Shown: one piece after another, positions 7,174 through 15,810 of the stretch
Layout of the letters: every line of letters starts with the position of its first letter
How positions within the stretch are numbered: the stretch's first letter is position 1
Assembly: GCA_026786125.1 (NCBI GenBank)
Contig: JAJAYU010000239.1
Location: 1 to 22,425 of the forward strand
DNA length: 22,425 bases
Direction of reading: 5' to 3'
Source of the DNA: Chamaesiphon sp.
Lineage (GTDB): Bacteria > Cyanobacteriota > Cyanobacteriia > Cyanobacteriales > Chamaesiphonaceae
Notes under the pieces: generated by a model
Told to the model about the DNA's origin: nothing
Database searches by the model: none
What the model saw: only the letters and a program-made list of their open reading frames with translations
Made by a program: the position numbers and the translations under genes

Positions 7174-9297
7174 ATGAAATTTAGATTAAAGTTACTTTTC
7201 GTTGTCACAATTGCCGCAATTGGCCAAATCGCCAATGTTGGTTTGGTAAATGCCGAAGCGATGCCAATCGAGAGAATAGTATCCGAAACTAAGTTGGCTA
7301 GCTCCATCTTAGAACCCAAATCGATCGTTGAAGCTGACAATCTACCCACAGCCAAAGATCTAATTGCTCGTCGCAAACCACGCAAACCATTGATCCGGCG
7401 GAAACCAACCCCGAAACCTGCGGCAACTACCGAACCCAATAGCACCTCGCCACAGACAGAAACACCAGCCACCCCAGCAACTGGCATCGAAAAACAGGTA
7501 CTAGTCTCAGACATCATCATTCGTACCCCAACAGGGACACTAGATCCAGCCCTAGAATCAAAAATTCGTCAAATTCTCACTGTTAAAACTGGGCAGCCAA
7601 CCAGTCGTGCCCAATTGGAGCAAAACCTGAACGCAGTTAGAGCTTTGGGTGCTTTCTCCGCCGTCGAAATCATTCCCGAAGACACTACCAAAGGAGTCAA
7701 ACTCAACTTTGTTGTGACTACCTACGGTAATTTGAGCAAAGTCGAGATCAAGACGCTACCAGCCAATAGTAGTAGCGTCTTAAATCAAGCACAAATCGAT
7801 GATGTATTTAAGAGCGAGTATGGTAGGCCGCTAAATGCAGTCGAACTTCAAGCAGCAATCAAAAAATTAAACGAATTTTATCAAAAACAGGGCTATAACC
7901 TGGCGCAGGTAGTTGATGTAGAGGAACTTAATGCTGATGGCACCTTAAAACTAGTCATCGCCGAAGGACTGATTGAAGATGTCCAAGTTCGGTTTATGAC
8001 CAAAGAGGGTTTGCTAGTTGATGACAAGAAAAAACCGATTTCCGGCAACACCCGCCCCTTTATCGTCACTCGTGAAGCCGAGTTAAAACCTGGCAAGATC
8101 TTCAATCGCGCAACCGTCGAGCGAGATCTCCGTCGAATCTATGGCTTGGGCATCTTTGATGATGTACGAGTCGCCTTCGCGCCTGGGACAGATCCAGCCA
8201 AGGTCGTACTTCAGTTTAACGTGATTGAGAAAAAGACCTTCTCGATCGTCGCTGGTGGTGGACTTAGCTCGACCAATGGTTTATTTGGCAGCGTTAGCTA
8301 CAACCAGTTAAATGTAGGTGGGAATGCTCAGAAAATCGGTGCTGAAGTTCAGTTAGGTACCAGGGATTTTATCTATGATTTGAATTTCTCCGATCCTTGG
8401 ATTGCGACTGACCCCAATCGCACATCTTACAATGCCAATATTTTTTCCCGCAGATCTTTATCGCTAATATTTGGCGGTGGGAAGACACCTTCCTTTGTCC
8501 CTAACACTCAGGATACGCCCACAATTGTCAGACAGGGTGCTGGTGTGACGTTCAATCGACCGCTCAATGGCGACCCTTATAGTGACAGTGCTTGGCGTGG
8601 TTCGCTAGGTGTCCAGTATCAACGAGTTTCCGTAAGGGACGTGAATGGTGGTGGCATCGTCAAGCAAGATTCCAAGCAAAAGGATCTCAGCTTTAGCAAA
8701 ACTGGTGAAGACGATCTGTTGATGGTACAGTTGGGTCTGACTCAAGATTTACGCAATAGCTTTACCGATCCGAGTCAAGGTTCGCTACTGAAAATAGGTG
8801 TAGATCAATCAATTCCAGTTGGACTTGGCAATATCTTCATGACTAGGGCACGAGCAAGTTTCACCAACTATACGCCTGTAAAGTTGATTAATCTTTCCCC
8901 TGGTACTCAAGCCTTGGTATTCAACATCCAAGGGGGGACAATCTTAGGCGATCTGCCACCATACGAAGCCTTTAGTTTGGGTGGTCCTACTTCGGTACGT
9001 GGTTATGAAGAGGGCGATGTCGGTTCGGGCCGAAGCTATATCCAAGCTAGTGCGGAGTATCGCTTCCCAGTCATATCGATCGTTGGGATCGGGATTTTTG
9101 CTGACTATGGTAGCGATTTGGGTACTGCGAGCAGCGTACCTGGCAATCCAGCCGGATCTCGTGGGAAACCAGGCGATGGTTTCGGTTATGGTGCGGGACT
9201 GCGGATCAATTCACCGATTGGCCCAATTCGGATCGATTATGCGCTCAATAGTCAATCGGAGAGTCGGATTCAGTTCGGGATTGGAGAAAGATTTTAA
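7174..9297 (+). CDS. Omp85/BamA-family outer-membrane assembly protein (POTRA domains plus beta-barrel)
   Basis: Omp85 proteins insert beta-barrel proteins into the outer membrane, and the cyanobacterial member is related to chloroplast Toc75. The 707 residues start with a signal peptide (KFRLKLLFVVTIAAIG, probable cut after VNA at residue 27). A Lys/Pro/Thr-rich linker (about 65-110) follows. Then come three POTRA-type beta-alpha-alpha-beta units at roughly 112-190, 192-265 and 270-360, where phrases such as LNAVRALGAFSAVEI and RDLRRIYGLGIFDDVRV mark the second and third strands. The C-terminal half is a 16-stranded-type barrel with the lid-loop motif VRGYEEG (Val608-Tyr611). The chain ends in Phe, as expected for a barrel insertion signal. 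It is probably cotranscribed with purC. A hairpin-forming repeat 20 bases after the stop may end the transcript. Confidence 0.95.
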   Translation: MKFRLKLLFVVTIAAIGQIANVGLVNAEAMPIERIVSETKLASSILEPKSIVEADNLPTAKDLIARRKPRKPLIRRKPTPKPAATTEPNSTSPQTETPATPATGIEKQVLVSDIIIRTPTGTLDPALESKIRQILTVKTGQPTSRAQLEQNLNAVRALGAFSAVEIIPEDTTKGVKLNFVVTTYGNLSKVEIKTLPANSSSVLNQAQIDDVFKSEYGRPLNAVELQAAIKKLNEFYQKQGYNLAQVVDVEELNADGTLKLVIAEGLIEDVQVRFMTKEGLLVDDKKKPISGNTRPFIVTREAELKPGKIFNRATVERDLRRIYGLGIFDDVRVAFAPGTDPAKVVLQFNVIEKKTFSIVAGGGLSSTNGLFGSVSYNQLNVGGNAQKIGAEVQLGTRDFIYDLNFSDPWIATDPNRTSYNANIFSRRSLSLIFGGGKTPSFVPNTQDTPTIVRQGAGVTFNRPLNGDPYSDSAWRGSLGVQYQRVSVRDVNGGGIVKQDSKQKDLSFSKTGEDDLLMVQLGLTQDLRNSFTDPSQGSLLKIGVDQSIPVGLGNIFMTRARASFTNYTPVKLINLSPGTQALVFNIQGGTILGDLPPYEAFSLGGPTSVRGYEEGDVGSGRSYIQASAEYRFPVISIVGIGIFADYGSDLGTASSVPGNPAGSRGKPGDGFGYGAGLRINSPIGPIRIDYALNSQSESRIQFGIGERF

Positions 9298-9317
9298 GTT
9301 AGTTAGTTGATAGATCT

Positions 9318-9350
9318 GTAAGTTGGGTTGAAGCATGAAACCCAACTTAC
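9318..9350. repeat. Interspersed palindrome with perfect 12-bp stem
   Basis: gtaagttgggtt (9318-9329) pairs perfectly with aacccaacttac (9339-9350) around a nine-base loop gaagcatga. It belongs to the same family as the elements at 97-154 and 12565-12597. It is 20 bases downstream of omp85 and could act as a 3' stabiliser or weak terminator, although no T tract follows. Confidence 0.8.
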
Positions 9351-9496
9351 CCAGCTAACACCTGGATGATAATACTAATTTTAGAGGTAAGTTTCCCATA
9401 ATTTAGATGTAGGGTGGGTACTGCTCACCACAAAGGTTTAGAGTGATTTTAGTGGTATAAATAATATTGATGTTGCTTTAATTTATCGATCGACAG

Positions 9497-9802
9497 GTGT
9501 TGAGATCTCTATTCAAATTGTGTTCGATCGGACTATTAATTTGGTGTGTCAGTGTGGCTCCGGCTCATGCTGAATTTTGTCGTCAGGTGGATGGGCATCG
9601 GATTTGTATTGTTGATATCAAGCGGAGTGCGAAGAATTACTGGCAATATCAAGCAGTCGTGAGCAATGACGGCATCCCAGAGTCTGCGGCATCCTATGAT
9701 TGTCGGGAGCGATTGATTACAGACGTAAATGGCAAGGTGTCTTCATTTCGCGCACGGAAGGATGCCAAATTTGTCTGTAGTCTGTATCGACCCAGAGGCT
9801 AG
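9497..9802 (+). CDS. Small exported four-cysteine protein, function unknown
   Basis: The 101-residue frame starts with GTG at 9497; TTG at 9500 is an equal alternative, and no strong ribosome-binding site is visible. Residues 5-25 form a clear signal peptide (LCSIGLLIWCVSVAPAHA) with a type I cleavage site after AHA at residue 25. The mature part is about 76 residues with exactly four cysteines (28, 37, 69, 94), suitable for two disulfides in the periplasm. It reads FCRQVDGHRICIVDIKRSAK, then YWQYQAVVSNDG and VCSLYRPRG. I have the impression of similar small exported proteins in other cyanobacteria but cannot name a family. It sits alone between omp85 and the ndh operon. Confidence 0.72.
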   Translation: MLRSLFKLCSIGLLIWCVSVAPAHAEFCRQVDGHRICIVDIKRSAKNYWQYQAVVSNDGIPESAASYDCRERLITDVNGKVSSFRARKDAKFVCSLYRPRG

Positions 9803-10105
9803 TATGTTCGATCAAAATCGATGATAACTATTGGATGATCATCAATGGTGAAACCCTGACTTGGCAAAGAGATTATCGACCAAAGCTAGCCTCGAATTAC
9901 CGCACCACGATATACTATTAGAACAAATCAAAAGTCAGCTAAAGCAGTCCTGACCAAAAAAGCGTTGCAAAGATAATATTCATAAAATTTATAATTTTAT
10001 AATTACTCTCATCATCACTGGATATCAATATATCTCTGGATTAATTAAGGCTCTTAACCTAAAGCCTAAAGCCTCCTCACCGACCTCCTACCTCCTATCC
10101 CCTAT
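9803..10105. other. Intergenic region upstream of ndhA
   Basis: This stretch of about 300 bases turns very A/T-rich after 9950. It contains an 8-bp palindrome, ataaaatt/aattttat (9982-10000), and ends in tandem heptamers (10058-10096). A 28-codon open frame at 9835-9921 lacks supporting evidence. The ndh operon promoter presumably lies here, but I cannot place -35 and -10 boxes with confidence. Confidence 0.45.
10058..10096. repeat. Tandem heptamer repeats just upstream of ndhA
   Basis: Two copies of cctaaag (10058-10071) are followed by two copies of acctcct (10083-10096), giving an STRR-like, strand-biased C/T-rich leader. It ends ten bases before the ndhA ATG and therefore lies where the ribosome-binding region would be. 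No AGGAG-like sequence is present there. Confidence 0.65.
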
Positions 10106-11224
10106 ATGAACTCAGGTATTGACCTCCAGGGAACTTTTGTCCAATCCCTCAGTGACTTTGGTATCTCCACCGAACTGGCTAAAATTCTCTGGATGCCATT
10201 TCCGATGTTGCTGATGCTCATCGGTGCCACTGTAGGTGTACTCGTAAATGTCTGGCTAGAACGCAAGATCTCTGCTGCCGTTCAGCAGCGAATCGGCCCT
10301 GAATTTGCAGGCCCTTTGGGTGTCCTCCAACCAGTTGCCGATGGTCTCAAACTAGTGTTTAAGGAAGATATTCTCCCCGCCAAGGCTGACCCATTTCTGT
10401 TCACGATGGGGCCAATTTTGGTAGTGATGCCAGTATTTCTGTCTTACTTGATTGTCCCCTTTGGTCAAAATTTGGTAATTACCAATATTAATACGGGGAT
10501 ATTTTTGTGGATTGCCTTATCGAGCATCGTACCGATTGGGTTATTGATGGCAGGATATGCTTCCAATAACAAGTATTCCCTAATTGGTGGTCTACGTGCG
10601 GCGGCACAGTCGATTAGTTACGAGATCCCATTAGCTTTGTCGGTGCTGGCGATCGTTTTGATGTCTAATAGTCTCAGCACGATCGATATCGTCGAGCAGC
10701 AGTCAGGTTATGGCATCCTCTCGTGGAATGTGTGGCGACAACCAATTGGGTTCGTGATCTTCTGGATTTCTGCTCTGGCAGAATGTGAGCGTCTTCCCTT
10801 TGACTTGCCAGAGGCGGAGGAAGAGTTGGTTGCTGGTTATCAGACCGAATATTCAGGGATGAAGTTCGCGCTGTTTTATGTGGGTTCCTACGTTAACTTA
10901 GTACTATCGGCATTGATGGTTGCCATCCTTTACTTGGGTGGTTGGTCGAGTCCAATCCCGATCGAGTTGCTGAGTAATCTAGCTGGTGTCGATCCTACCA
11001 GCTCGTGGCTACAGGTAGTTGGTGCTTCATTGGGGATTGCCATGACCATCCTCAAGGCTTACTTCCTGGTATTTCTAGCCATCCTCACTCGCTGGACAGT
11101 TCCCCGCGTGCGGATTGACCAACTACTCAACCTCGGTTGGAAATTCTTGCTCCCCATCGCCCTGGCTAACTTATTAATTACAGCGGCTCTTAAATTGGCT
11201 TTCCCTACTGCTTTTGGTGGATAG
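10106..11224 (+). CDS. ndhA: NAD(P)H-quinone oxidoreductase (NDH-1) subunit 1, NdhA
   Basis: NdhA is the membrane subunit at the junction of the hydrophilic and membrane arms of NDH-1, where plastoquinone enters; it is homologous to NuoH/ND1. It has 372 residues, the normal size. Conserved loops are present: [37 protein letters not shown], and the acidic quinone-site loop [16 protein letters not shown] followed by [16 protein letters not shown]. About eight hydrophobic segments span the membrane. It is the first gene of ndhA-I-G-E, the usual cyanobacterial order. ndhI follows after a 118-base gap that holds a palindromic repeat. NDH-1 serves respiration and cyclic electron flow in the thylakoid. 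Confidence 0.97.
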   Translation: MNSGIDLQGTFVQSLSDFGISTELAKILWMPFPMLLMLIGATVGVLVNVWLERKISAAVQQRIGPEFAGPLGVLQPVADGLKLVFKEDILPAKADPFLFTMGPILVVMPVFLSYLIVPFGQNLVITNINTGIFLWIALSSIVPIGLLMAGYASNNKYSLIGGLRAAAQSISYEIPLALSVLAIVLMSNSLSTIDIVEQQSGYGILSWNVWRQPIGFVIFWISALAECERLPFDLPEAEEELVAGYQTEYSGMKFALFYVGSYVNLVLSALMVAILYLGGWSSPIPIELLSNLAGVDPTSSWLQVVGASLGIAMTILKAYFLVFLAILTRWTVPRVRIDQLLNLGWKFLLPIALANLLITAALKLAFPTAFGG

Positions 11225-11253
11225 TAATTTATATAGATGCGGCTAGTGAGGTG

Positions 11254-11307
11254 GGCGGGTTTAAACTAAATTTCTAGCTTCGTTTGAATTAATTTTATAA
11301 ACCCGCC
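11254..11307. repeat. Palindromic interspersed repeat between ndhA and ndhI
   Basis: ggcgggttta (11254-11263) pairs perfectly with taaacccgcc (11298-11307) around a 34-base A/T-rich centre, and flanking bases (gaggt / ctctac) extend it imperfectly. This resembles a small mobile-type palindrome common in cyanobacterial spacers. It lies inside the ndh operon, so it would be transcribed as a hairpin between ndhA and ndhI. Confidence 0.75.
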
Positions 11308-11342
11308 TCTACAGTTCCCAAAATCAAAACTCCAAACACCTA

Positions 11343-11900
11343 ATGCTGAAATTTCTCAAACAGGTCGTCGATTACACCAAAGAAACAGCCAACGCTGCCA
11401 AGTATATCGGACAAGGATTGGCAGTGACGTTCGATCACATGCAGCGTCGTCCAGTGACGGTGCAATATCCCTATGAAAAGTTGATCCCATCCGAGCGGTT
11501 TCGGGGGAGAATTCACTTTGAATTTGATAAATGTATCTCTTGTGAAGTCTGCGTGCGGGTATGTCCAATTAATTTGCCTGTAGTTGACTACGAATTTGAC
11601 AAAGCGAGCAAGAAAAAGAAACTCAATAGCTATAGTATCGATTTTGGGGTTTGTATCTTCTGTGGTAATTGTGTAGAATACTGTCCGACAAATTGCCTAT
11701 CGATGACTGAAGAATACGAGCTAGCGACATTCGATCGGCACGAACTCAATTATGATAGTGTTGCCCTCGGTCGGCTCCCAACTAAAGTTACCGACGATCC
11801 AATGGTCACAGCTCTCCGCACCCTAGCTTATCTGCCCAAAGGCGTAATGGAACCTCACGACTTACCTGCGGGTTCTCAGCGGGCTAATAGCAATAAATAA
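11343..11900 (+). CDS. ndhI: NDH-1 subunit I (two [4Fe-4S] ferredoxin-type subunit), NdhI
   Basis: NdhI carries two [4Fe-4S] clusters in the peripheral arm of NDH-1, passing electrons towards plastoquinone; it is homologous to NuoI. The 185 residues contain two cysteine motifs, [12 protein letters not shown] (Cys64, 67, 70, 74) and [12 protein letters not shown] (Cys104, 107, 110, 114). The family phrase [17 protein letters not shown] follows. The N-terminal amphipathic part ([20 protein letters not shown]) contacts the membrane arm. The C-terminal tail after about 155 is variable. It is the second gene of the ndh operon, with ndhG beginning 46 bases after its stop. Confidence 0.97.
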   Translation: MLKFLKQVVDYTKETANAAKYIGQGLAVTFDHMQRRPVTVQYPYEKLIPSERFRGRIHFEFDKCISCEVCVRVCPINLPVVDYEFDKASKKKKLNSYSIDFGVCIFCGNCVEYCPTNCLSMTEEYELATFDRHELNYDSVALGRLPTKVTDDPMVTALRTLAYLPKGVMEPHDLPAGSQRANSNK

Positions 11901-11946
11901 TTATTAACCAAGTCGATCGTAATTCACCCATAATTAACAACGTAAA

Positions 11947-12534
11947 ATGCAAATCGCTGAAGGTGTTCAGTTAGTTACATTCGCAATCCTCTCGATCTTG
12001 CTCGTGGGGGCAGCATTGGGAGTAGTTCTATTTGCTAATATTGTTTATTCTGCCTTTTTGCTAGGTGGAGTATTTATTAGCATGGCCGGAATTTATATTC
12101 TGCTCAATGCTGATTTTGTGTCCGCTGCTCAAATTTTGGTTTATGTCGGAGCAGTGAATGTTTTGATTCTATTTGCGATCATGTTGGTGAACAAACGTGA
12201 GGACTTTAAACCACTGAAAAATGGTTGGATCAGACAAGGCTCTACTGCGGTAGTTTGTGGTGGTTTATTTGCACTTCTAAGTGCGGTATCGATAGTTACA
12301 CCTTGGTCGATTTCTACTGTCAGCCCACTCGCTAGCTCAGTTGTACCGATCGCCAAGCACTTTTTTACCGACTTTCTATTACCATTTGAATTAGCTTCAA
12401 TCCTCTTATTAATGTCAATGGTTGGTGCAATTATTCTTGCCCGTAGAGATTTCCTACCTGATAATCTAGGTGCAACTTCTACTCAAGACAGCTTGACTTT
12501 ACCAGAGCGTCCCCGTGAACTGGCAGGTAAGTAA
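11947..12534 (+). CDS. ndhG: NDH-1 subunit 6, NdhG
   Basis: NdhG is a small membrane-arm subunit (NuoJ/ND6 homologue) of 195 residues with five hydrophobic segments. Recognisable parts are the first helix (VQLVTFAILSILLVGAALG), the conserved second/third-helix stretch with SAAQILVYVGAVNVLILFAI, then MLVNKRED, and the last helix LASILLLMSMVGAIILARRD. The Tyr-Val-Gly-Ala motif is the pi-bulge helix implicated in conformational coupling in complex I. It lies between ndhI and ndhE, and the gap to ndhE (110 bases) holds two repeats. Confidence 0.96.
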   Translation: MQIAEGVQLVTFAILSILLVGAALGVVLFANIVYSAFLLGGVFISMAGIYILLNADFVSAAQILVYVGAVNVLILFAIMLVNKREDFKPLKNGWIRQGSTAVVCGGLFALLSAVSIVTPWSISTVSPLASSVVPIAKHFFTDFLLPFELASILLLMSMVGAIILARRDFLPDNLGATSTQDSLTLPERPRELAGK

Positions 12535-12537
12535 TTT

Positions 12538-12558
12538 AATTGATAATTGATAATTGAT
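12538..12558. repeat. Three tandem aattgat heptamers
   Basis: Three exact heptamer copies follow directly after the ndhG stop codon and precede a palindromic repeat. They are STRR-like and suggest slippage or element insertion in this spacer. Confidence 0.7.
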
Positions 12559-12564
12559 AAATTT

Positions 12565-12597
12565 GTAGGTTGGGTTGAAGAATGAAACCCAACACAC
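12565..12597. repeat. Interspersed palindrome between ndhG and ndhE
   Basis: gtaggttgggtt (12565-12576) and aacccaacacac (12586-12597) pair with two mismatches around gaagaatga. It is the intact form of the element that is split at 97-154 and a sister of 9318-9350. It would form a hairpin in the ndh transcript. Confidence 0.78.
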
Positions 12598-12644
12598 TTC
12601 ACAAAAGATCTATTAAATAGAGAATAATAATAAATATTTAGATT

Positions 12645-12953
12645 ATGTTGCAATTACAATATTTTTTAATTTTGGCGGCTGCGCTGTTTTGTATTGGGAT
12701 CTATGGATTGATTACTAGTCGTAATGCTGTGCGGGTATTGATGTCGATCGAGTTGATGCTAAATGCGGTTAATTTAAACTTGATGGGATTTTCTAACTAC
12801 ATCGATCCAGCCGAGATTAAAGGGCAAGTATTTACGATCTTTGTAATTGCGATCGCCGCAGCAGAGGCGGCTGTAGGACTAGCGATCGTTCTAGCAATTT
12901 ATCGCAACCGTGATACTGTGGATATGGAACAATTTAATCTACTCAAATGGTAA
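12645..12953 (+). CDS. ndhE: NDH-1 subunit 4L, NdhE
   Basis: NdhE (NuoK/ND4L homologue) is a three-helix membrane-arm subunit of NDH-1. Its 102 residues are the usual length. Family features are [19 protein letters not shown], with the conserved Glu in the second helix thought to take part in proton transfer, and [19 protein letters not shown] in the third helix with its second conserved Glu. It is the last ndh gene of the operon. Its stop codon overlaps the start of aroE by seven bases, so aroE is likely translated from the same mRNA. Confidence 0.97.
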   Translation: MLQLQYFLILAAALFCIGIYGLITSRNAVRVLMSIELMLNAVNLNLMGFSNYIDPAEIKGQVFTIFVIAIAAAEAAVGLAIVLAIYRNRDTVDMEQFNLLKW

Positions 12954-13843
12954 TTACTGGCTCTACCAAAATCCTCGGTGTGATTGGTAGTCCAATTAGC
13001 CATTCACTTTCGCCGATTATCCACAATGCGGCGATCGATCATTTAAGTTTAGACTATCGATATCTGGCATTTCCTGTAGCTCCAGATCAGCTTACAACTG
13101 CCTTAGCTGGCTTCGCCGCGATTGGTTTAGTTGGGTGTAGCGTGACGATTCCCCACAAGCAGGCAATTATGCCGCTATTGGCGGAGATTACTCCACTCGC
13201 TCAAGCCGTAGGTGCGGTAAATACCGTCTGGAATACCCCGACAGGCTGGCACGGCACAAATACTGACGTTGCCGGATTTGTTAGCCCTCTAGCGGCAATG
13301 CAGCGGGATTGGAGCGATACAACTGTCGTAATTTTGGGTAATGGCGGTGCAGCACGGGCGGTAGTGGTGGGATGCCATCAGTTAGGCTGCGGCGAGATTC
13401 ATGTATTTGGTAGAGATGCGGCAAAATTAACGCAGTTTCAGTCTAGCTGGGAAAAAATTCAGCTTCCTGTAAATGGTAGTGATACACCGAAACAAGTCAC
13501 GATCAAAACTCACTTGTGGGCAGAGTTATCCGCATTGATTAATCAAGCTAATTTATTGCTGGTCAATAGTACGCCAATTGGGATGTATCCACAGGTTGAT
13601 AGTAGCCCAATCAATTCAGTAATGATCCAGGGAATTGGATCTAATTCACTCGCTTATGACCTAATTTATACACCGCGACCAACTAAGTTTTTACAGTTAG
13701 CAAAAGATGCGGGGATGATGACGATCGATGGTACCGAAATGCTCGTCCAGCAAGGTGCTGCTGCTTTTGAATTGTGGCTGAAACAACCAGCTCCGATTCA
13801 GATTATGCGTCAGGCGTTAATCCGAAGTTTAAATGCTAACTGA
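12947..13843 (+). CDS. aroE: Shikimate dehydrogenase (NADP+)
   Basis: AroE reduces 3-dehydroshikimate to shikimate with NADPH, the fourth step of aromatic amino acid synthesis, in the cytosol. It has 298 residues. Substrate motifs are [17 protein letters not shown] (the shikimate-binding serines), VTIPHKQ with the catalytic Lys, and NTDVAGF with the catalytic Asp. The NADP site is [35 protein letters not shown] and the C-terminal [17 protein letters not shown] are standard. The ATG overlaps the ndhE stop by seven bases, giving translational coupling to a photosynthesis/respiration operon. A bidirectional terminator follows 23 bases after its stop. Confidence 0.97.
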   Translation: MVITGSTKILGVIGSPISHSLSPIIHNAAIDHLSLDYRYLAFPVAPDQLTTALAGFAAIGLVGCSVTIPHKQAIMPLLAEITPLAQAVGAVNTVWNTPTGWHGTNTDVAGFVSPLAAMQRDWSDTTVVILGNGGAARAVVVGCHQLGCGEIHVFGRDAAKLTQFQSSWEKIQLPVNGSDTPKQVTIKTHLWAELSALINQANLLLVNSTPIGMYPQVDSSPINSVMIQGIGSNSLAYDLIYTPRPTKFLQLAKDAGMMTIDGTEMLVQQGAAAFELWLKQPAPIQIMRQALIRSLNAN

Positions 13844-13866
13844 TAATTCAAGATAGACGAAAAATA

Positions 13867-13902
13867 AAAAGTAGGGGTAACTCATAAATTACTCCTACTT
13901 TT
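13867..13902. terminator. Bidirectional rho-independent terminator between aroE and the TPR gene
   Basis: aaaagtaggggtaa (13867-13880) pairs with ttactcctactttt (13889-13902) around an eight-base loop, with one G-T wobble. The A/T-rich ends supply a T tract on both strands. The flanking genes aroE (+) and the TPR gene (-) converge on it. Confidence 0.82.
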
Positions 13903-13920
13903 ATCATGTAGATACTAGAG

Positions 13921-15414
13921 TTACTTCAGTTGGGCTAATTTCCGCAATACGGACTCATAACCAGCCAGATTATTTTGAGATTGGAATAACTTTGCAGCCA
14001 TCTTCAAATCTTGGGTTGCGGCTGAATTAGCTTGCTGTTGAGCATATAGCAATCCGCGATTACTATATGCAAGGGCGTGATTCGGTTGCAAGCTAATCGT
14101 TTTATTGTAATCAGCCATCGCTAGTGGATAATTTTGGAGTTGGATTTGAGCCAATCCTCGATTGAAGTATAGTTCGGCATTCCCTGGCTCAACTGCAATG
14201 GCTCGATCGTAGTCTAGTATTGCCTTATCGTATTCACGAGTTGAGTAGAATATAATCCCCCGATTGAGATAAGCCACTGTGTAATTAGGGTTCAAGCGAA
14301 TTGCACTAGTATAGTCAGCAATTGCGGCTTGACGATTGCCTGCCATAAAGTTGACGACACCGCGATTGTTGTAAGCTTCCACTAACTGAGGATTAAGTCC
14401 GATCGCGATCGTATAATCAGAGATAGCATTAGTTCGATCTCCAGTTTCTGCAAAGATAACTGCTCGATTGAAATAAGCAATTGGTTCTTTAGAATTGAGG
14501 CTAATAATCTTGTTATAGTCATTAATTGCACCAGTTTGATCGCCGACTTCTTTTTTAGCAATCGCTCGATTAAAGTAAGCATTATACAAATTCGGCTTAA
14601 GAGCAATTGCTTGATCGTAATCAGCAATTGCGGCTTGATAATTACCTGCTGCTGCTTTGGCTCTACCTCTACCATAGTAAGCATTGGCGTAAGTTGGTTG
14701 GATCTTGATTACAGTATTATAATCAGCGATTGCTCCCGATCGATCTCCCAGATCCAGTTTAGCCAAACCCCGATTGTAATAAGCGTCTAAACTTTTGGGC
14801 TGAATTTTAATTGCCTTGTTGTAACTAGCAATTGCTGCTTGCTTGTCTCCAGTTTGCGCCAGAATCATCCCTTTGCCGATCGACAATTGTGGATCGTTGG
14901 GCTGCAAATTGCCTGCGGCTTGCATGTCCGCCATTGCCCCCAGGCGATCTCCTGTATCAAGCCGCGCAAACCCGCGATTGGCATAAGCTGGGAAAAACTT
15001 GGGATTGATGGTGATGGCACGAGTATAGTCAGCAATCGCGCCCAACTTGTCACCCATTACGCCTTTGACGATACCACGGTTGTTGTATGCGTCGATAAAA
15101 TCAGGTTGTAACTGAATTGCTTGATCGAAATAAGCAATGGCACCGATCCGATCCTGATTCCGATAGCGACGCATCGCTTCCCTGAAATAATCCTGAGCTG
15201 ATTGCGGTGTCTTAACAATGCCTTTGGCCAACCGGATGGGACTGGGAGTGCTAGGGATCTGTCGATCTCGAATGAGACCCGACTGTTTATCGATCGCCAG
15301 TGCTCCCTCTGCGTGCAGTGTTGAGATTACTGACAACAAAAAGGTGAAAATCAGAATCGGAATTTCATACATCCACGATCTGTAAGTAAGTTTTTTCTGA
15401 CTAGAAATTTTCAT
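13921..15414 (-). CDS. Exported tetratricopeptide-repeat protein (about 12 TPRs)
   Basis: The protein has 497 residues. Residues 1-40 carry an uncleaved anchor or signal peptide (IPILIFTFLLSVISTLHAEG, possible cut after ALA at 40). From about 75 to 480 there are some twelve 34-residue TPR units, most with the consensus AYxNRG...GDxxGAIADYxxAIxLxP. This gives a right-handed superhelix that usually binds other proteins. The third and fourth units are the most divergent. There is no enzyme domain. Proteins like this are numerous in cyanobacteria, so no specific role can be assigned. It is probably periplasmic or attached to the inner membrane. It is monocistronic, ends at the bidirectional terminator shared with aroE, and has a 396-base upstream spacer. 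No Shine-Dalgarno precedes the ATG. Confidence 0.88.
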   Translation of the reverse strand: MKISSQKKLTYRSWMYEIPILIFTFLLSVISTLHAEGALAIDKQSGLIRDRQIPSTPSPIRLAKGIVKTPQSAQDYFREAMRRYRNQDRIGAIAYFDQAIQLQPDFIDAYNNRGIVKGVMGDKLGAIADYTRAITINPKFFPAYANRGFARLDTGDRLGAMADMQAAGNLQPNDPQLSIGKGMILAQTGDKQAAIASYNKAIKIQPKSLDAYYNRGLAKLDLGDRSGAIADYNTVIKIQPTYANAYYGRGRAKAAAGNYQAAIADYDQAIALKPNLYNAYFNRAIAKKEVGDQTGAINDYNKIISLNSKEPIAYFNRAVIFAETGDRTNAISDYTIAIGLNPQLVEAYNNRGVVNFMAGNRQAAIADYTSAIRLNPNYTVAYLNRGIIFYSTREYDKAILDYDRAIAVEPGNAELYFNRGLAQIQLQNYPLAMADYNKTISLQPNHALAYSNRGLLYAQQQANSAATQDLKMAAKLFQSQNNLAGYESVLRKLAQLK

Positions 15415-15810
15415 TGTTAAAATTGCAGTAGCTGAGTAAATCAGGGGTAGAAGCAGATTTGTAAAGGTAGATTAATACTGAGTAAACTTCCTTATGGGAA
15501 GACTGTAGCACATCAGAGGATTTCGATCGCTTGGATCGATCGAGTAGTCATAGATCTTGCGGAAGCAATCGGAAATATCAGCCACTAAAAGACCAACTAT
15601 CAAGACATTTTGCGGATCATTACAAAATTAAGCAAATATTTTGACCTAGTGCAAAATTGAGATCTTAAATATTCAGTCAGGCTTGGTAAGAAACTTATCA
15701 CAAATCTAGCGCGTCAACTAACTTAACATTCGACTACGCCAGATTGAGTTAGCTCAAGTTTTCGCCCTCCCAGTCGATCGGGATTACCAAATCCAGATAA
15801 AATCTAATAC
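15415..15810. other. Divergent intergenic region between the TPR gene and the Lpt cluster
   Basis: The 396 bases contain several GATCGATCG sites (for example around 15524-15543) but no clear gene, tRNA, terminator or repeat that I can support. It should contain the promoters for the TPR gene (-) and the LPS-export cluster (+). Confidence 0.45.

Noticed and set aside
9835..9921. 28-codon open frame (starts MIINGETLTWQRDY)
   Set aside because: It is too short, has no ribosome-binding site and no family I recognise. It could be a gene remnant, but the evidence is insufficient.
13921..15414. Several plus-strand and off-frame open frames of 60-105 codons inside the TPR gene and other genes
   Set aside because: They lie opposite strongly supported coding sequences, have no family features, and mirror the repetitive codon pattern of the real gene.
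13844..15810. TPR gene plus Lpt cluster as a possible accessory island
   Set aside because: No integrase, flanking tRNA, direct repeats or composition shift; the Lpt genes are core envelope functions.
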